Assembly (NCBI GenBank): GCA_019915135.1
Contig: JAHLMK010000014.1
Span: forward strand, 992,001 to 1,056,000
Source: Strobilurus pachycystidiatus
Taxonomy: Eukaryota; Basidiomycota; Agaricomycetes; Agaricales; Physalacriaceae
Direction: 5' to 3'
Length of the DNA: 64,000 nt
The position numbers and the translations under genes are program-made. Positions 12,524 through 23,619 of this stretch are shown here, one piece after another (position 1 is the stretch's first letter; each line of letters opens with the position of its first letter). The notes below the pieces were generated by a model. It saw only the letters and a list, made by a program, of their open reading frames with translations, was not told the origin of the DNA and did not search any database.

Positions 12524-13543
12524 TCAGGGAAGATTGGAATTAAGGTGCCGAACAGAATCCTGGTAACGAGCGACGGCATCACTATGTTGAACTCCGCTTT
12601 CGCGCATTGCTTGCCTTGTGTCAATCATGACCCTCGTCACTTCTTGTAATGTCCAAGCCACCGTCCGGATTCGAAACGTAATCTCTGCAAGTGGGTTACC
12701 CTGAGCGCCGTCTTGAAGGGTGTCTAGCATTTGCAACCCAGAGTCGTAGCGATCAAGCGGACGACTGCCCTCAAATCCTGAAGGTTGCGAACAGGGTGCC
12801 GCGTCCAAGAAACACGTTCTGCAACGAGCATCATCCTCCATCGTAGCAGCTTCGCATGTTCGGAGGTGGCTGATGCATCGATCACACTGAGGGATTTTCA
12901 ATTCGCAATTTAGAAGAAGGAATGATCAGGCCCACCCGCCAAAGACGTCGTCTGCCTTCCCAGGACCAGCGATGTAACGATATTTCTCCCTGATAATGGT
13001 AGCGGCACGCGATGAATCGAGACCATAACCATGGAGGGCACGTCTGGTGAATCCTGCGACGCACGGCGTCCGATTCAGCTTCAAGGCGTGAAACTAAATC
13101 ACGAATGATAGAGTCTGGTATCACTGCGGGAATGCGAGACAAAGAAATGCGCATTATCTGATCGTTTTTAAGAATTATTGATTGAATGGATACGTATTAC
13201 TTACGCGAATGTGAAGTGCGTCCTTTGATATGTCTTCGGGTCCACGAAGAATGTGTTGTCCAGATCTGACGGACCATGTGGTGCCAAAGCGTTCTGTCAA
13301 CACCGAGATCAAGGCATCCTAGCGAACGTGAGACTTCGACAAGGCAAAAAAAAAGGAGCTGACGCGTCTCTGGAGGAACCTATCGGCGTCGTCCGAGCTG
13401 ACACTGCGCAAAGCATAACAGCTCTCAACTTCTGCTATAATCTCGTTGATAACACTCCCAAAAATGGTCTCATGAAGGCCTGGAAGTTGGACTCGCAAAA
13501 AACTTGTGCCAAGGACTGTTCCAGAGAATGAATCAGAGGCCAT
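12524..13543 (-). CDS. Zn2Cys6-like cluster protein, family member 1
   Basis: Minus strand, exons 13364-13543, 13205-13318, 12936-13157 and 12524-12886; introns 45, 47 and 49 nt, all phase 0; 292 aa. Exon 4 begins with CDRCISHLRTC, a 10-residue linker, then CRTCFLDAAPC: the CX2CX6C-X10-CX2CX6C spacing of fungal Zn(II)2Cys6 clusters, though with few basic residues. It is preceded by a Trp-containing segment (LHRWSWEGRRRLWR) that lines up with the same place in the three neighbouring paralogues. A helical tail follows. Its start is 113 bp from the divergent gene at 13657. DNA binding is possible from the cluster, but the cluster sits in the C-terminal half, unlike most Gal4-type factors. Confidence 0.7.
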
Positions 13544-13656
13544 GGTTGTGGTACCGGCAAGACTGTTATACGTGGGAACCGTACCGGGAATCACGGCTTT
13601 GAATGGTGATAGGCCCGGGTGCACAACTGTGATTGACGTTCTGACTGTCGACGTCG

Positions 13657-14482
13657 ATGAGCGCCAATATCGTCGGTCCACCCGGGACGCGGGTACTCGT
13701 GACGCAAAGCGAGCCAGATGATGCGCACTTGAAGGAGATACACGAGTTACTCTGCCAATGGAACGATGCACCGTCAAAAGATATAGAGGTATACTTTGCC
13801 GATGAAGACGACTCAAACTTATTTCATATGGTTAGGACACTCTCTACGAAAAGCTGACCAAAATACCAGGATCATGGTATCCGGTGGATAATAATGATCT
13901 CCTGTGGATGCGGAATTCCGAAACGAGGCTGACTTTGGTACGTCCCTAATTTATAAACTGTCTCACACTGAATTGTCTTAGTTTCAAAACGTCGTTCACC
14001 TATATCGTGGCAACATGAGCCCTCGTCTCGGTTGTGTGTGGACTGATTACCTCTGCCCTTTGTTGAATAAATGTGGTCGCGAGGAACTGGATACGATGAG
14101 ATCGTTTTGCTCTCCGGTTCTGTGGGCTAGCATCATTGGCGAGTCCCTGGGCGTGCCCGATCTGGTAGAAACCACTTTCATCGGTGGCGCGGACGTTTCC
14201 GATTGGGATCTCTTCCCAATTATCAACGAAACAAGTGTATGTCTATTTGCTTGCAATGAAATTTCTTCTTCTGAACGTGTATAGTGTATGGCCTGTGAAG
14301 ATACGAAGAATCTATGTCAATCTACGAGAATGGGGTCGAAACTCAGTTGCAGGACTTGCGCATTGAGCAGCAAACCTTGCGCGTATGCCAGCAGAACACG
14401 CCTGGCGAGGGAACTTAGAGAGAAACTGGAGGATATCAAACAGAAGATTTTAGCTTGTCGCCTCGACATGACTAAACATTAG
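13657..14482 (+). CDS. Zn2Cys6-like cluster protein, family member 2
   Basis: Exons 13657-13788, 13836-13937, 13982-14236 and 14285-14482; introns 47, 44 and 48 nt, all phase 0; 228 aa. Exon 2 (DTLYEKLTKIPGSWYP) corresponds to exon 2 of the divergent neighbour (DALISVLTERFGTTW). Exon 3 ends VSDWDLFPIINETS; exon 4 opens with CMACEDTKNLC, a 10-residue linker and CRTCALSSKPC, then a helical basic tail (LARELREKLEDIKQKIL). The exon boundary immediately before the first cysteine is shared with members 1 and 4. Function unknown; Zn2Cys6-type fold inferred from Cys spacing. Confidence 0.75.
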
Positions 14483-15472
14483 AAGGAGGAATACACAGAG
14501 TTTCTAATAATGATATAAGATTGGACTTGCAACCCTCCAAATAATAAGGGGAAGCGCTACGATTATTAAGACAATGAACCAGAGTGGGCAAAATTACAAG
14601 ATCGGGAGAAGCAGGCCTGTTCCAAGTGCGAGTGGTGCCAGCTTGCACTGCAACGCGGCAGACCTCTAGAACATCGTCGCCGGCTAAGTTCAATCGGGCG
14701 GTCAAAGTTCTCACGACATCAGGCGTAAGTCGAACAAGAGGCCGAGTTGGCGACGGCTTGCATGACAACCCCAACTGGATGCATCGCCTACATGCCACAG
14801 AACCTGTCTGGGTCACATCTTCGCATAGTACTGCGGGCCGAGATGCACAATGAAAGCACTACAACGGTCAACAAAAGCACTTGGTCGTGTGATTTTACCT
14901 ACCAGACCCTCGCGAATGCGTCCAGTCCAACTCCACGCGTGTCGAAGGTGTAACGGCGATTCGGGAAATCGAAACCCGATCAATGCGATCCAAATTCGGG
15001 CAGGGCACTGGAGGCGAATGGCCTCAACTTCTTGCGCCTTCATGCGGTCCAACACATTGAAAATGTACAAGGGCTCGATGACACCAGCAAATGCGGGTAT
15101 ACATGAGATCTGCCAACCGTTAGTCGCGAAAAAATTGCGGATTATTCTTACCATTTCCCGATAATCTTCCGAGCGTCTGATGTCGTCCCAGAAAATGTCC
15201 TGCCCAGCCACGACTGTCCACGAGTTACAATAGAAACTGTCTAACCAATAAAGTAACATATGCTAAAATTGAATTACGGACGAGACACTCCGAATTCCTC
15301 GAACGAGACGTACGCGATCATGAGTAAATTCAGCTTTGGCTTTGCAACTGCTCCCACGAGCGCCATAGGCCGCCCAAACGACCTCGACCAACAATGCTAT
15401 CAGCAGTTGCCGAGGATCGTCGTCCAGGTCGGCTAATACGGAAATGGTCAGTTCCGTGCGGCCGACGAGCAT
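14472..15472 (-). CDS. Zn2Cys6-like cluster protein, family member 3 (diverged, model partial)
   Basis: Minus strand. The main exon (about 15210-14880) carries EVEAIRLQCPARIWIALIGF and HAWSWTGRIREG, aligning with the RIWIHLVF...NWDL region of member 4. After a short phase-1 intron comes LCEDVTQTGSVACRRC followed by IQLGLSC: the second CX2CX6C is intact, while the first is reduced to one cysteine. The N-terminal exon probably begins at ATG 15472 (LVGRTELTISVLADLDDDPR), but the join is unresolved. It is head-to-head with the gene at 15537, and its 3' end overlaps the last codons of member 2 by about 10 bp on the other strand. Confidence 0.5.
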
Positions 15473-15536
15473 CGCGGGGTACGCAAAGAGATTTCTGATG
15501 ATAAATACAGACAAACAATAGAAACGAGCAACCACC

Positions 15537-16959
15537 ATGAGCGAGCAAGCGGGAAAAGAGGTTTGTGTTTACCAAAGATCCAACTCGACACTAACGATTA
15601 ACCAGGATTGGCAAAATGTGAGACACCGAAGTCCGTGCGAAAAAAATCTGACTGACCATATAGTTTCGCGCTTTGTTGTTGGACTTAAGTCGAAGGCCCG
15701 AGGCGGATGCTCTCTTAGAAGGCGACTGGCTGAAGGACCTGCGGAATTTGGCTTTGAAGTTATCACCCGATGACATGGAACGAGCCCGCACCGAAGCTGG
15801 GGAAAGAATCTGGATTCATTTGGTCTTTTTAGGGGTCAGGAAAGACGGACGAAAGATGTCGCGTCAGCTTGACGCGAAACTTCAAATTTCCGGCACAGAT
15901 ATCTCAAACTGGGACCTGTCCCCTTCCGCGCGAGACGAAACGGTAGAATTGTTATTCCTCAGTTGTAGCCGAGCTAATCCCATGCTATCAGTGTGGTACG
16001 TGTCTTGACAAGAGCGTCTGCGAGCACACAACTGTGGTGAAAAAGGCGAAAAAATGTCGCGAGTGTTACCTTCAATCCAAGGCTTGTCGCGCGCCTGACA
16101 AGGACAAGGCATCTGCTCAGTCCGCTCCGCCGACGAAGGCACCTAGAACGAAACCAGGACCCAAAAAAGCTTCTCGCAAAGCATCTTCTCCTTCGCCAAA
16201 ATCACAAGCGACGTCCAAGGCTTCATCTGATGTGGTTGTCGTCATACCCAAATTGCCCAAACCTCGCAAAGTGAAGACAACGACCTCGAACGGTGCGTCT
16301 TCAGAGATAGCTCTGCCAAAATAAAATGCTGAAATGATGTAGATGTAATCGACGATGACATGCAGCCCCTGCAGGATGAAGAAGATGAAGCTATGGGGAC
16401 AATTTCCCTAAAAGCTTTTCCATTCGAGACGATTGGTGACAAGGGCGTTCGCTCTTCGTCGCGTTTGAATTTGAAGCGCGACCACCAAGAGGACGGGTCG
16501 GTGCGCTCTGCGAAACGACTCCGGGCGACCCAGGACAACGATGAGGATGTGATTGACACGATTGACGTTGATGCCATCGCTGAAGACGTCACTATCAAAG
16601 ACTCTGGAACCACCGCGAATTTTGGTTCTGACATCGTCATTGAGGGAAGCCGTCATCACAGGGAGATTGGGATCCAGCACGACGATGGAACCGACCGCCA
16701 GCGGGATGGGTTCTTGGATCTCAAGCTCCTCATGCCCCGGCTTGCAGGTTTGACGAGGATTGACGTCGACGCAGAATATAGAATTCTGTACGACGCCGCC
16801 ATTCAGATGTTGGATGAAGTGCAAAAGCTGCATGCAGATGTCATCGAGCAGAGGCGGATTCAGGGAAGTTTTCAAGATCTGTCTCTCCGCAACCTCGATG
16901 CCATGCGGGACGCGTACGAATCCTTGATGAAAGGTGCTCGTTTTAATATATTGGGATGA
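15537..16959 (+). CDS. Zn2Cys6-like cluster protein, family member 4
   Basis: Five exons: 15537-15560, 15606-15617 (a 12-nt micro-exon), 15664-15942, 15992-16292 and 16343-16959; introns 45-50 nt; phases agree; 410 aa. Exon 3 holds GERIWIHLVFLGV and ISNWDLSPSARDET. Exon 4 opens with CGTCLDKSVC, an 11-residue linker, CRECYLQSKAC and a Lys/Pro/Ser-rich low-complexity region (KPGPKKASRKASSPSPKS). Exon 5 is an acidic then coiled-coil-like extension with a basic RSAKRLR patch that could be a nuclear signal; this extension is absent from members 1-3. Best-preserved and longest of the four paralogues. Confidence 0.75.
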
Positions 16960-18903
16960 GCTAATAACGACGAGGAAATTTTGGACTTTTTTGTATTTGT
17001 TAAATTTCTTGAATTCTATATGCGGTGTGCTTCAGTGTTATTTGGATTTATATCGATTGACAATTGATTGGAGTTGACCACGGTCATCCGCAATCGGCAT
17101 AAATGTGCGAAACCATCAGTGTTCCATCAGTGGCCATCAGTGGTCGTGGGTGTCCATCAGTGTCCATCAGGACTCGTGAGTCGACGCGTCATGCTGATCG
17201 AGGTTTTGCACTTCCCATCCCCCATCGATGAGTCACCATTCTTTTGCTACGATTGTCCTTTCAGGAATCGTCGAGGCAAATCTTAAGCTTGCTCTTGGAC
17301 AAATATCACAACAGAATCACTTAACCCAGTTTTCCAAACGTTCGTACGCATTGGTGCGTAAGATGCGGTTCATTGCGCTTTCTTATCATTTTTTGACTCT
17401 CTGCTCAGAAAAATGAGAGTGATTATGCAAGTGCTGCGACTCTGGTCATTATACACATGAAGGGAACCAAATTGGGTGGGTGCAACACATCTAAGGTGAT
17501 ATGTTGAAACAGTCTGGAAATGTTGCCCCATCACTTCCACTTCGGCGGTTCGATTATGTTGCCTCTAATTGTCTCATATTCGCCTCATTCTTCTGTTGTA
17601 GACCCCATTCGATTGACCCTACCCCTTTTATCGATTCTGGCCCTCATTTTTCATCTTGGTCAACCACATTATGGCACGTCTTGTTCACCACCGTCGTGTT
17701 TCTGACTAGGCCCAATCAATGTCAGTTCATCCCCCTTCATCTCACGTCGTCGATATCATTCCAACTTCTCGGAAAAACTTAAAACGGAAATGCAAATAAT
17801 ATACGAAGCGATAATGGGGCTACGAAATTTAATGTGGAGTTCGGGGGAGAACATGTGAGTGATTATATTCTTACAAAAACTGTGAGCAATGGACTACGAC
17901 AGAAGATATCAACAGTGCCAACTTTCATTTAGGTGCGCAGAGTGTCTGTAAATGACTTTCGCTCGGCATGTTTCGGTACGTATGGCGTAGATGGGATTGA
18001 AAGGAATTACACCTTCGCTTGCGCTTTCGGTGTCAGGTGTGATGCTTGAACCGAGTCTTGCGACTATAACTCGTGAGTCTAATGACAACGACTGGTATTT
18101 TAACATCAATCCGTAGCTGAGGATCATAAAATTATCAAAGGGATCAATCTTAATCGTTGGTGGCGCTCCTACTGTGCTCAGTTGTATTTGAACTCACAAT
18201 TCTTTAGAAGTAGACAGAATCGGCAAGGAGGCACTATGAACAAGTTACGGCGACTGCAATCCCGATTGGCGAACTCGTACCGTGGAATTTAGAGACCCAG
18301 TCGTTGCCCGCGACACTATTGTTCCGTATGAGTACGGTCAAATTATTCAAGATTTAGTTCGAAGACGAACCCAATGCTCGTGGATCGAGGGCAGAAGAAA
18401 CCTGCGAGGTATAACTCGAGGTTAAATGCAAACGAACTAACCTTATCTTAGATCAATCGTTGTCTTCCGACAATACCATGGCAACCCGGAATGATAAAAG
18501 CCCCGGTCCGGCCACCCATGGACCGCGAATTCGTCAAGTTCGTATTCGTGTCCGGCGAAATATCCCGATCAAAATGCGAAGTACGACTGGTTTAGGCGTG
18601 TCGATTTTGTCGAGGACGTTCACTGCAGAACGATTGCGAGGTGCTGAAAAATAGGATTGTCACGATGTCATTGATCTGTAAGCGATGGGAAGCCCAACAG
18701 CATCTAATCACCTCTTACCTTTTACTCTCACCAGCACCTCAAGACCATCCCAAAACATGGGCATACTCCAGTGAGTCATACTCTCTTTCATTCTAAATCT
18801 GTTGACTCAAGATCTCATCAGTAAGATGCACAAGTTCATGATGAGCATTTGCATACCATGGTGAGTGTTGCTCTTTTTTTTTGTCCCTAGCATTCATGAT
18901 TCC
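16960..18903. other. Intergenic stretch with a short CCATCAGTG repeat
   Basis: No gene supported. At 17115-17172 the words CCATCAGTG / GTCCATCAGTG recur about five times, with a related pair near 5545-5565. A pyrimidine-rich tract lies at 17575-17780. Short frames at 18460-18654 and 17909-18127 (minus) have no support. Confidence 0.4.
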
Positions 18904-19471
18904 ATGTCAATCGGCGCATCCAGTGGCGCCGGCCAAGCGAATACGGACGCCCAGTACGAGCTCGACACCATCCAATCGTCATGTGCCGCGGAACGCGTAA
19001 GTTGGGCGCTCGCTTGCGGCAAATTCGTCGAGGAATTCAACCGTCACCGTGCCAGACCATTCGCAGCGCTGGAGATGAGAATGTTGACGGCCGCAAAGGC
19101 GAACGCACCGTCGCAAATATGGTGAGTCAATCCCAGATCCTAGTGTGGCGTGAATTAATGACGGGCGTGGATTCTCGCCACATCAGAACGAACCCGGTAT
19201 TCTCGCCATCAAACCTTCCGATTCCCTCGTCCGAGACTCCGCCGGATACGCGTCCGGAAACGCAGCCAACGTCGGGATGGAAATTGAGGATATGTGTGCT
19301 GGACCAAGTGGCGTACCCGTGAGTCCGATTTCGTTCTGCATGGTTCTCAGAGCCATTCGATGATTCCTACTAACGGGATCTTAGGTCACTTTGACTAGGC
19401 AACGATTGACAAACCGGCGCCGGATTAACTACCGTCATGAATGTGAGGACGACGATTTGGACGTAGCGTAG
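18904..19471 (+). CDS. Small hypothetical protein
   Basis: Exons 18904-18996, 19056-19121, 19187-19318 and 19385-19471, introns 59, 65, 66 nt, all phase 0; 125 aa. Sequence is hydrophilic with Gly/Ala/Asn (ASSGAGQANTDAQYELDT, then NEPGILAIKPSDSLVRD) and a basic C-terminal exon (RQRLTNRRRINY) ending in an acidic tail. Not recognised. Earlier exons may exist around 18830-18866, where there is another ATG and a GTGAGT donor. Confidence 0.5.
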
Positions 19472-19704
19472 CTGTAAATTTCTTCAATGGTGTATTGACT
19501 TGTATTGGGTGATGGGAAATAATGATATGTTGGAAATGCACACCTAAGTAGCAGGCCCTGCCGGACCCGGCCCTACGCCCAGTTATCGCGGAACGCGCTT
19601 GAGCCGCAGCGTGATTGAATGTAGATTCACGTGCATCACGGTCACAGACGCGCTCGCTCTTGACGACGACGTCAGACTTCCTTTACTTCGCCACTCATCC
19701 GAAG

Positions 19705-20929
19705 ATGGGGCAATGGTTCAAGGTTTTCAACCTTGACAAACGTTACGCGGAGGGTGCTGGAGATTTCGGGGAATGGTGGCCTGGGACCCAGGACCCAAAG
19801 TCATGGCGGCTGGGCACCTACCTCATGCCACAGACGATCATCTTCCCCAAGGATCCTCTACAAAATGAAGCGTTGAAGGTGGCAGAGAAAATTGATCCTT
19901 CGAAGTAATTCTTCTTTCCTTACCTCTGTGATTCTGTCACTCGAATGTTCTACTTATAGGAGCGGTATCTGCGACCTTGCCCCGGAGTTGCAACTTGCCA
20001 TCTTCGACGAACTGGATGATGCCGTTGATGTTTTGGCCTTCTCTATGACAGCATGTCACTTCTGGCAGCTGGGTATCGTGTGGTTCAAAGCTCTCTACGC
20101 CTCATTCGCCCGGCGACGCTACGAGTGGGCTGGGGACCGCTTCATTACCCTGGGCGATTATGCTCGGGACTGGCCTGAGGGAGCTTTCACCACGGAAGAG
20201 ATCAAAGAGCTCAAAGAGGTAGATGTGGAGGACGACTATGACCCCGAATCAATATACCATGCCCTCAGCGCAATCAGCGTATCTGAGAGGGATGCACAGA
20301 AATGGCCGTCCTCATACAAGTTCCGGAAGCGCTGCTCGCTGACCGGCGTTGACCACAGCAGATTGATCACTCCCATTCCTGAATCCGTCACCGACTACTC
20401 GAAGAGAGCAGAACGGAGGGATGAGGGTCGGAACAAGAGCATCATCCGACTCTACAAATACGACCTCGAACCCTGGTTCGAAGAACCAAAGGGCTACTTG
20501 GACGTTGATCTCGAGCAACCTTGCATTCTTCGCAATCTCAGCAAGAAGGTATATGTGCGCGCCGACACTTTGGCTCTCGACCCGGACGACGTCGACGGCC
20601 CATACATCAAAGGCATGTCCTTTGTGAGTCTTCTTACGGCGAGAACGGCATGGTCGAGCGACTCGTCGATGAGCATGGCCTACGGCGACCTCAACGAAGA
20701 CTTTCATAGAGGCGTCTGGGCTGGAGATCGTTTCGCTATTGTCAATGCATCAGACGTTGAGGGAGTGGAAGGTTGGACGGATGTCAGTTTCGAGGCAAAG
20801 GAGGAATTGAGTGCCATATGGGAGTCCGAGTATGGGGACGATTGGGAGTATCAACTTCGGCGTGAACGGGTGCATTACCGCCGTTGGCCCACAGGTCGCA
20901 TTCCCGAATGGCGGGGGGTTTCACAGTAA
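19705..20929 (+). CDS. F-box-like protein of the agaricomycete MGQW-type family
   Basis: Exon 1 19705-19904, a 55-nt phase-2 intron (19905-19959), exon 2 19960-20929; 389 aa. It starts MGQWFKVFNLDKR, then has a Trp-rich GDFGEWWPG segment. After the intron comes SGICDLAPELQLAIFDELDD, followed by SMTACHFWQLGIVWFKALY, an F-box-like helix pair. The rest is an acidic, Trp/Tyr-rich globular region. I have seen this layout repeatedly in mushroom genomes, but no function is assigned; a link to SCF ubiquitin ligases is inference. The true start is the ATG at 19705, since upstream in-frame sequence is unlike the family N-terminus. Confidence 0.75.
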
Positions 20930-21308
20930 TGAGATTGGGTGCTACTTATGATGAGTTGAGCACCATTGGAATGACAAAAACAGTTCTCTGGTTCTCTAAG
21001 TAATTCTGAATGTGGACGAAGGAGACACCCAACCGTAACACAGAGATCCAGGTGGTGTCTGGTGGGTCTTCGATGCCATGCGCTATGAGCGATGATTGCA
21101 CACGCAGAGCTTCAGTAGGAGACTTCTGTGACCGAAGCATACATAGGAAGCTTAGGTACTGGATGGCATACTGGTCATGACGATGCGCATCGATTCCAAC
21201 TCTGAACGTTCGGAACACAGAGCGCAACGAGGTAACTTATGCACTTGAAAATCAAGATTATCCAACAGTGCGCCCGCCGAAGATAACAACAGATGGATAT
21301 ATTGGTTT

Positions 21309-22454
21309 CTACACAGACCGATCGTCTTCGTCTTCAGTCGACTCGGGACCTGGCTCGTCCTCGTCTGAATGCGACTGGTGATTCGGATTACGAACGAGAA
21401 GGTCTTCTCCGTCCTCATGAGGCTCATCTACGTCCCATCAGACACTGTTTGAGCTCGTGGTACCAAACCTACCTTTTTCCCGTCTCGAATCCTGGTAGCT
21501 CGTCTCCAGTTCTTCGATGATTCTTTCCTGCATCGCCGTGATCTCTTCCGACGACGAACATGTCTTGTATTGCTCAAAGTACGCTCTGGTGTCGTCAGCA
21601 TTTGGTGGAGGATGGAGTGAGGGAACGCACTTGTTAACATTCCAAAAGGAGCCACCCCATCCAAAACCAGAGAGCAGTTTGGCGGCGTACGAGTCGAAGC
21701 CAGTGATGTAGAAGGCGGCCGCTAGTGCTTCAACACAGTTCAGACGCCATGGTTTGCCATAATTTGTGGGGTTTGTTGCGATGAGATATGGCACTGAAGA
21801 GCAGTTAGCTAAGAGAGGCAAGTGGGGAGCGGCAGTACTAACGTAGACGTTCATGCGGACTAGCGATCTTGTTGAAGGGAACATCGTCCAGCCGCGCCCA
21901 AGAACACTCCACGACGGCTAACCCGCCTTGCTGAATGACCTCCCTGTCAGCTGGAGAGATGATTTGAGTCCCTTTCGGGCTAGATTACTGTTAATTTGCC
22001 CAAGCTGAAGAACTGGCCGCAACCTACGATACAACTATGCCTCTGAATCTTGCCCCAACCTTTAGTTCCTTGATGAGACCCAGTCTAGATAGCTTTTTGC
22101 CTGAACAGCGTCGGGGATCGCAGTGGTCAAAGTCCTATCTTGCCCAGAGCATGAGTCAGGGTGTATATGCCATTGTTGGAGGCGGCCTAACCCACATGGC
22201 GACGGGCACCTCGATTTTGACGTTGTCTTCATCGTCTGAGCCTGCTTCAGTCGCTGTCAAGTTACGGTCGACAAGAGTAGAGTACTGCGCACCTTCATCG
22301 CCGTCGGACACGTCGTCGACGGCACTGTCTGGGCGCACTCAGTCGAGACAACTCGTTCTTTTCGTCTGGTTGCGGGTGTGCCGCCTCTACCGCGTCCCCG
22401 ACCGCCTCTTTTGCCGCGACTGGGCGAAACGTAATCAGAGCCCTTCTTGGCCAT
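21309..22454 (-). CDS. TSR3: 18S rRNA aminocarboxypropyltransferase TSR3
   Basis: Minus strand, six exons: 22391-22454, 22192-22337, 22028-22134, 21843-21979, 21473-21793 and 21309-21427. Introns are 45-57 nt; phases 1,0,2,1,1 all agree; 297 aa. TSR3 transfers an aminocarboxypropyl group from S-adenosylmethionine to a pseudouridine of 18S rRNA in the last cytoplasmic steps of 40S maturation. Family landmarks seen: basic RGGRGRG N-terminus; VPVAMWDFDHCDPRRCSGKK (about residues 65-84); SPKGTQIISPADRE; VVECSWARLDDVPF; YLIATNPTNYGKPWRLNCVE; then AAAFYITGF and GFGWGGSFW. The acidic C-terminal tail (RNPNHQSHSDEDE) is also typical. The weakest join is the first intron, whose acceptor ends GAG. Confidence 0.93.
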
Positions 22455-23619
22455 GGAGCCGAGGTTCGTCTAGCGTTTGAAGTTAAGTATGTTGTGGCCG
22501 AGAGCCAGAGTCGATCTGGCGGCTAACTCCGTCGGCAATCGCTACTCGGAGATACCGGCCCGAATGGCCGGTCTCGACTTTCTCTCCTCCCAACTTACTT
22601 GGGTTATCTCTCTACGATGACCCGATCGACCTGCTAGAGATTTTTCCAGGAAAATTCAAGGAGGAACTCCATGGCGCTTTCACTGGCTTATCTGCGTTCG
22701 AGCGCCACACTGAACTTACCGGAGGTTGGGCCACCGGTGCATAATCATGTTTGATGCCATATGTCGCGCACAAACACGGCATTAAAACCGCTCTTCTTTC
22801 CTTTCAATGGTTCTGGGAGACGTCCGCTATCATCTCCATGGGTGATTCGCCCAATCGGATAGCTCTCAGTACTCCTGCCGTGCAATGTCGTCGGTGCCTA
22901 AAGAGCTCACGCCTGCCTCATATACTCCGAGACTTAGGCTAGAAAGACCCCCGAGGTCTCCTCTCAGCCTAGTCCACTCTATGCCACAGGTCGATATCAT
23001 GGCATCCGTTGGATGCGCTCCCAACGATCAAGCTCGTCTTTACGACATTGATATCACAGGACTTCGGCCTTGTGGCCACTGCTCGTTAGCATGGGCGTAT
23101 CATGATAAAGTGAGGAATTTGGCCTATTTTTGTCACTCGCCACTCGCCACGATACCTTCTTTTAGCTACAGAGTTGTTTCGAGAACGGACGTAGCGCCAT
23201 ACGAGGTCAACGTACGGGCTTTGTCGGGCACTCTGAGATGCTTCCTCACTCTTCCTGCTGAAATTGATGACGCCTCTCACGCTTGATCAGCGCATCAGAC
23301 ACTAAGAAGAAAAATGCTAATCGTCACGGACAGATAATCGATGCACGACTTAGCTATGCTGCATCTATTTCAGAACCGCCTCGTCCTCTTCCAATACAAA
23401 GGGTACATATACTCACGTCCCACGAAGAAACTGAAACTTTCACAGGTGACTTGAACTCTCGAACTGCGGTCGGTCGCAATCAGTCAGTCCTTCGGATATG
23501 TGATGGTCGCCTGATTTGCGCCAGCTTTTTTGGAAGCTTTTCCGCCATCACGCCAACAGTGATCATGTGCATGAGACAATAAAAGCTGCATTGCGCGCTT
23601 CCGACTTTCGTTGTCTATC
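22455..23619. other. Intergenic region with possible coding remnants
   Basis: A plus-strand frame ending at 22744 reads like protein (LYDDPIDLLEIFPGKFKEEL, then GAFTGLSAFERHTEL), but I found no start or upstream exon. A 133-codon frame at 22885-23286 contains CGHCSLAWAYHD but is unsupported otherwise. These may be exons of a decayed gene. Confidence 0.3.
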
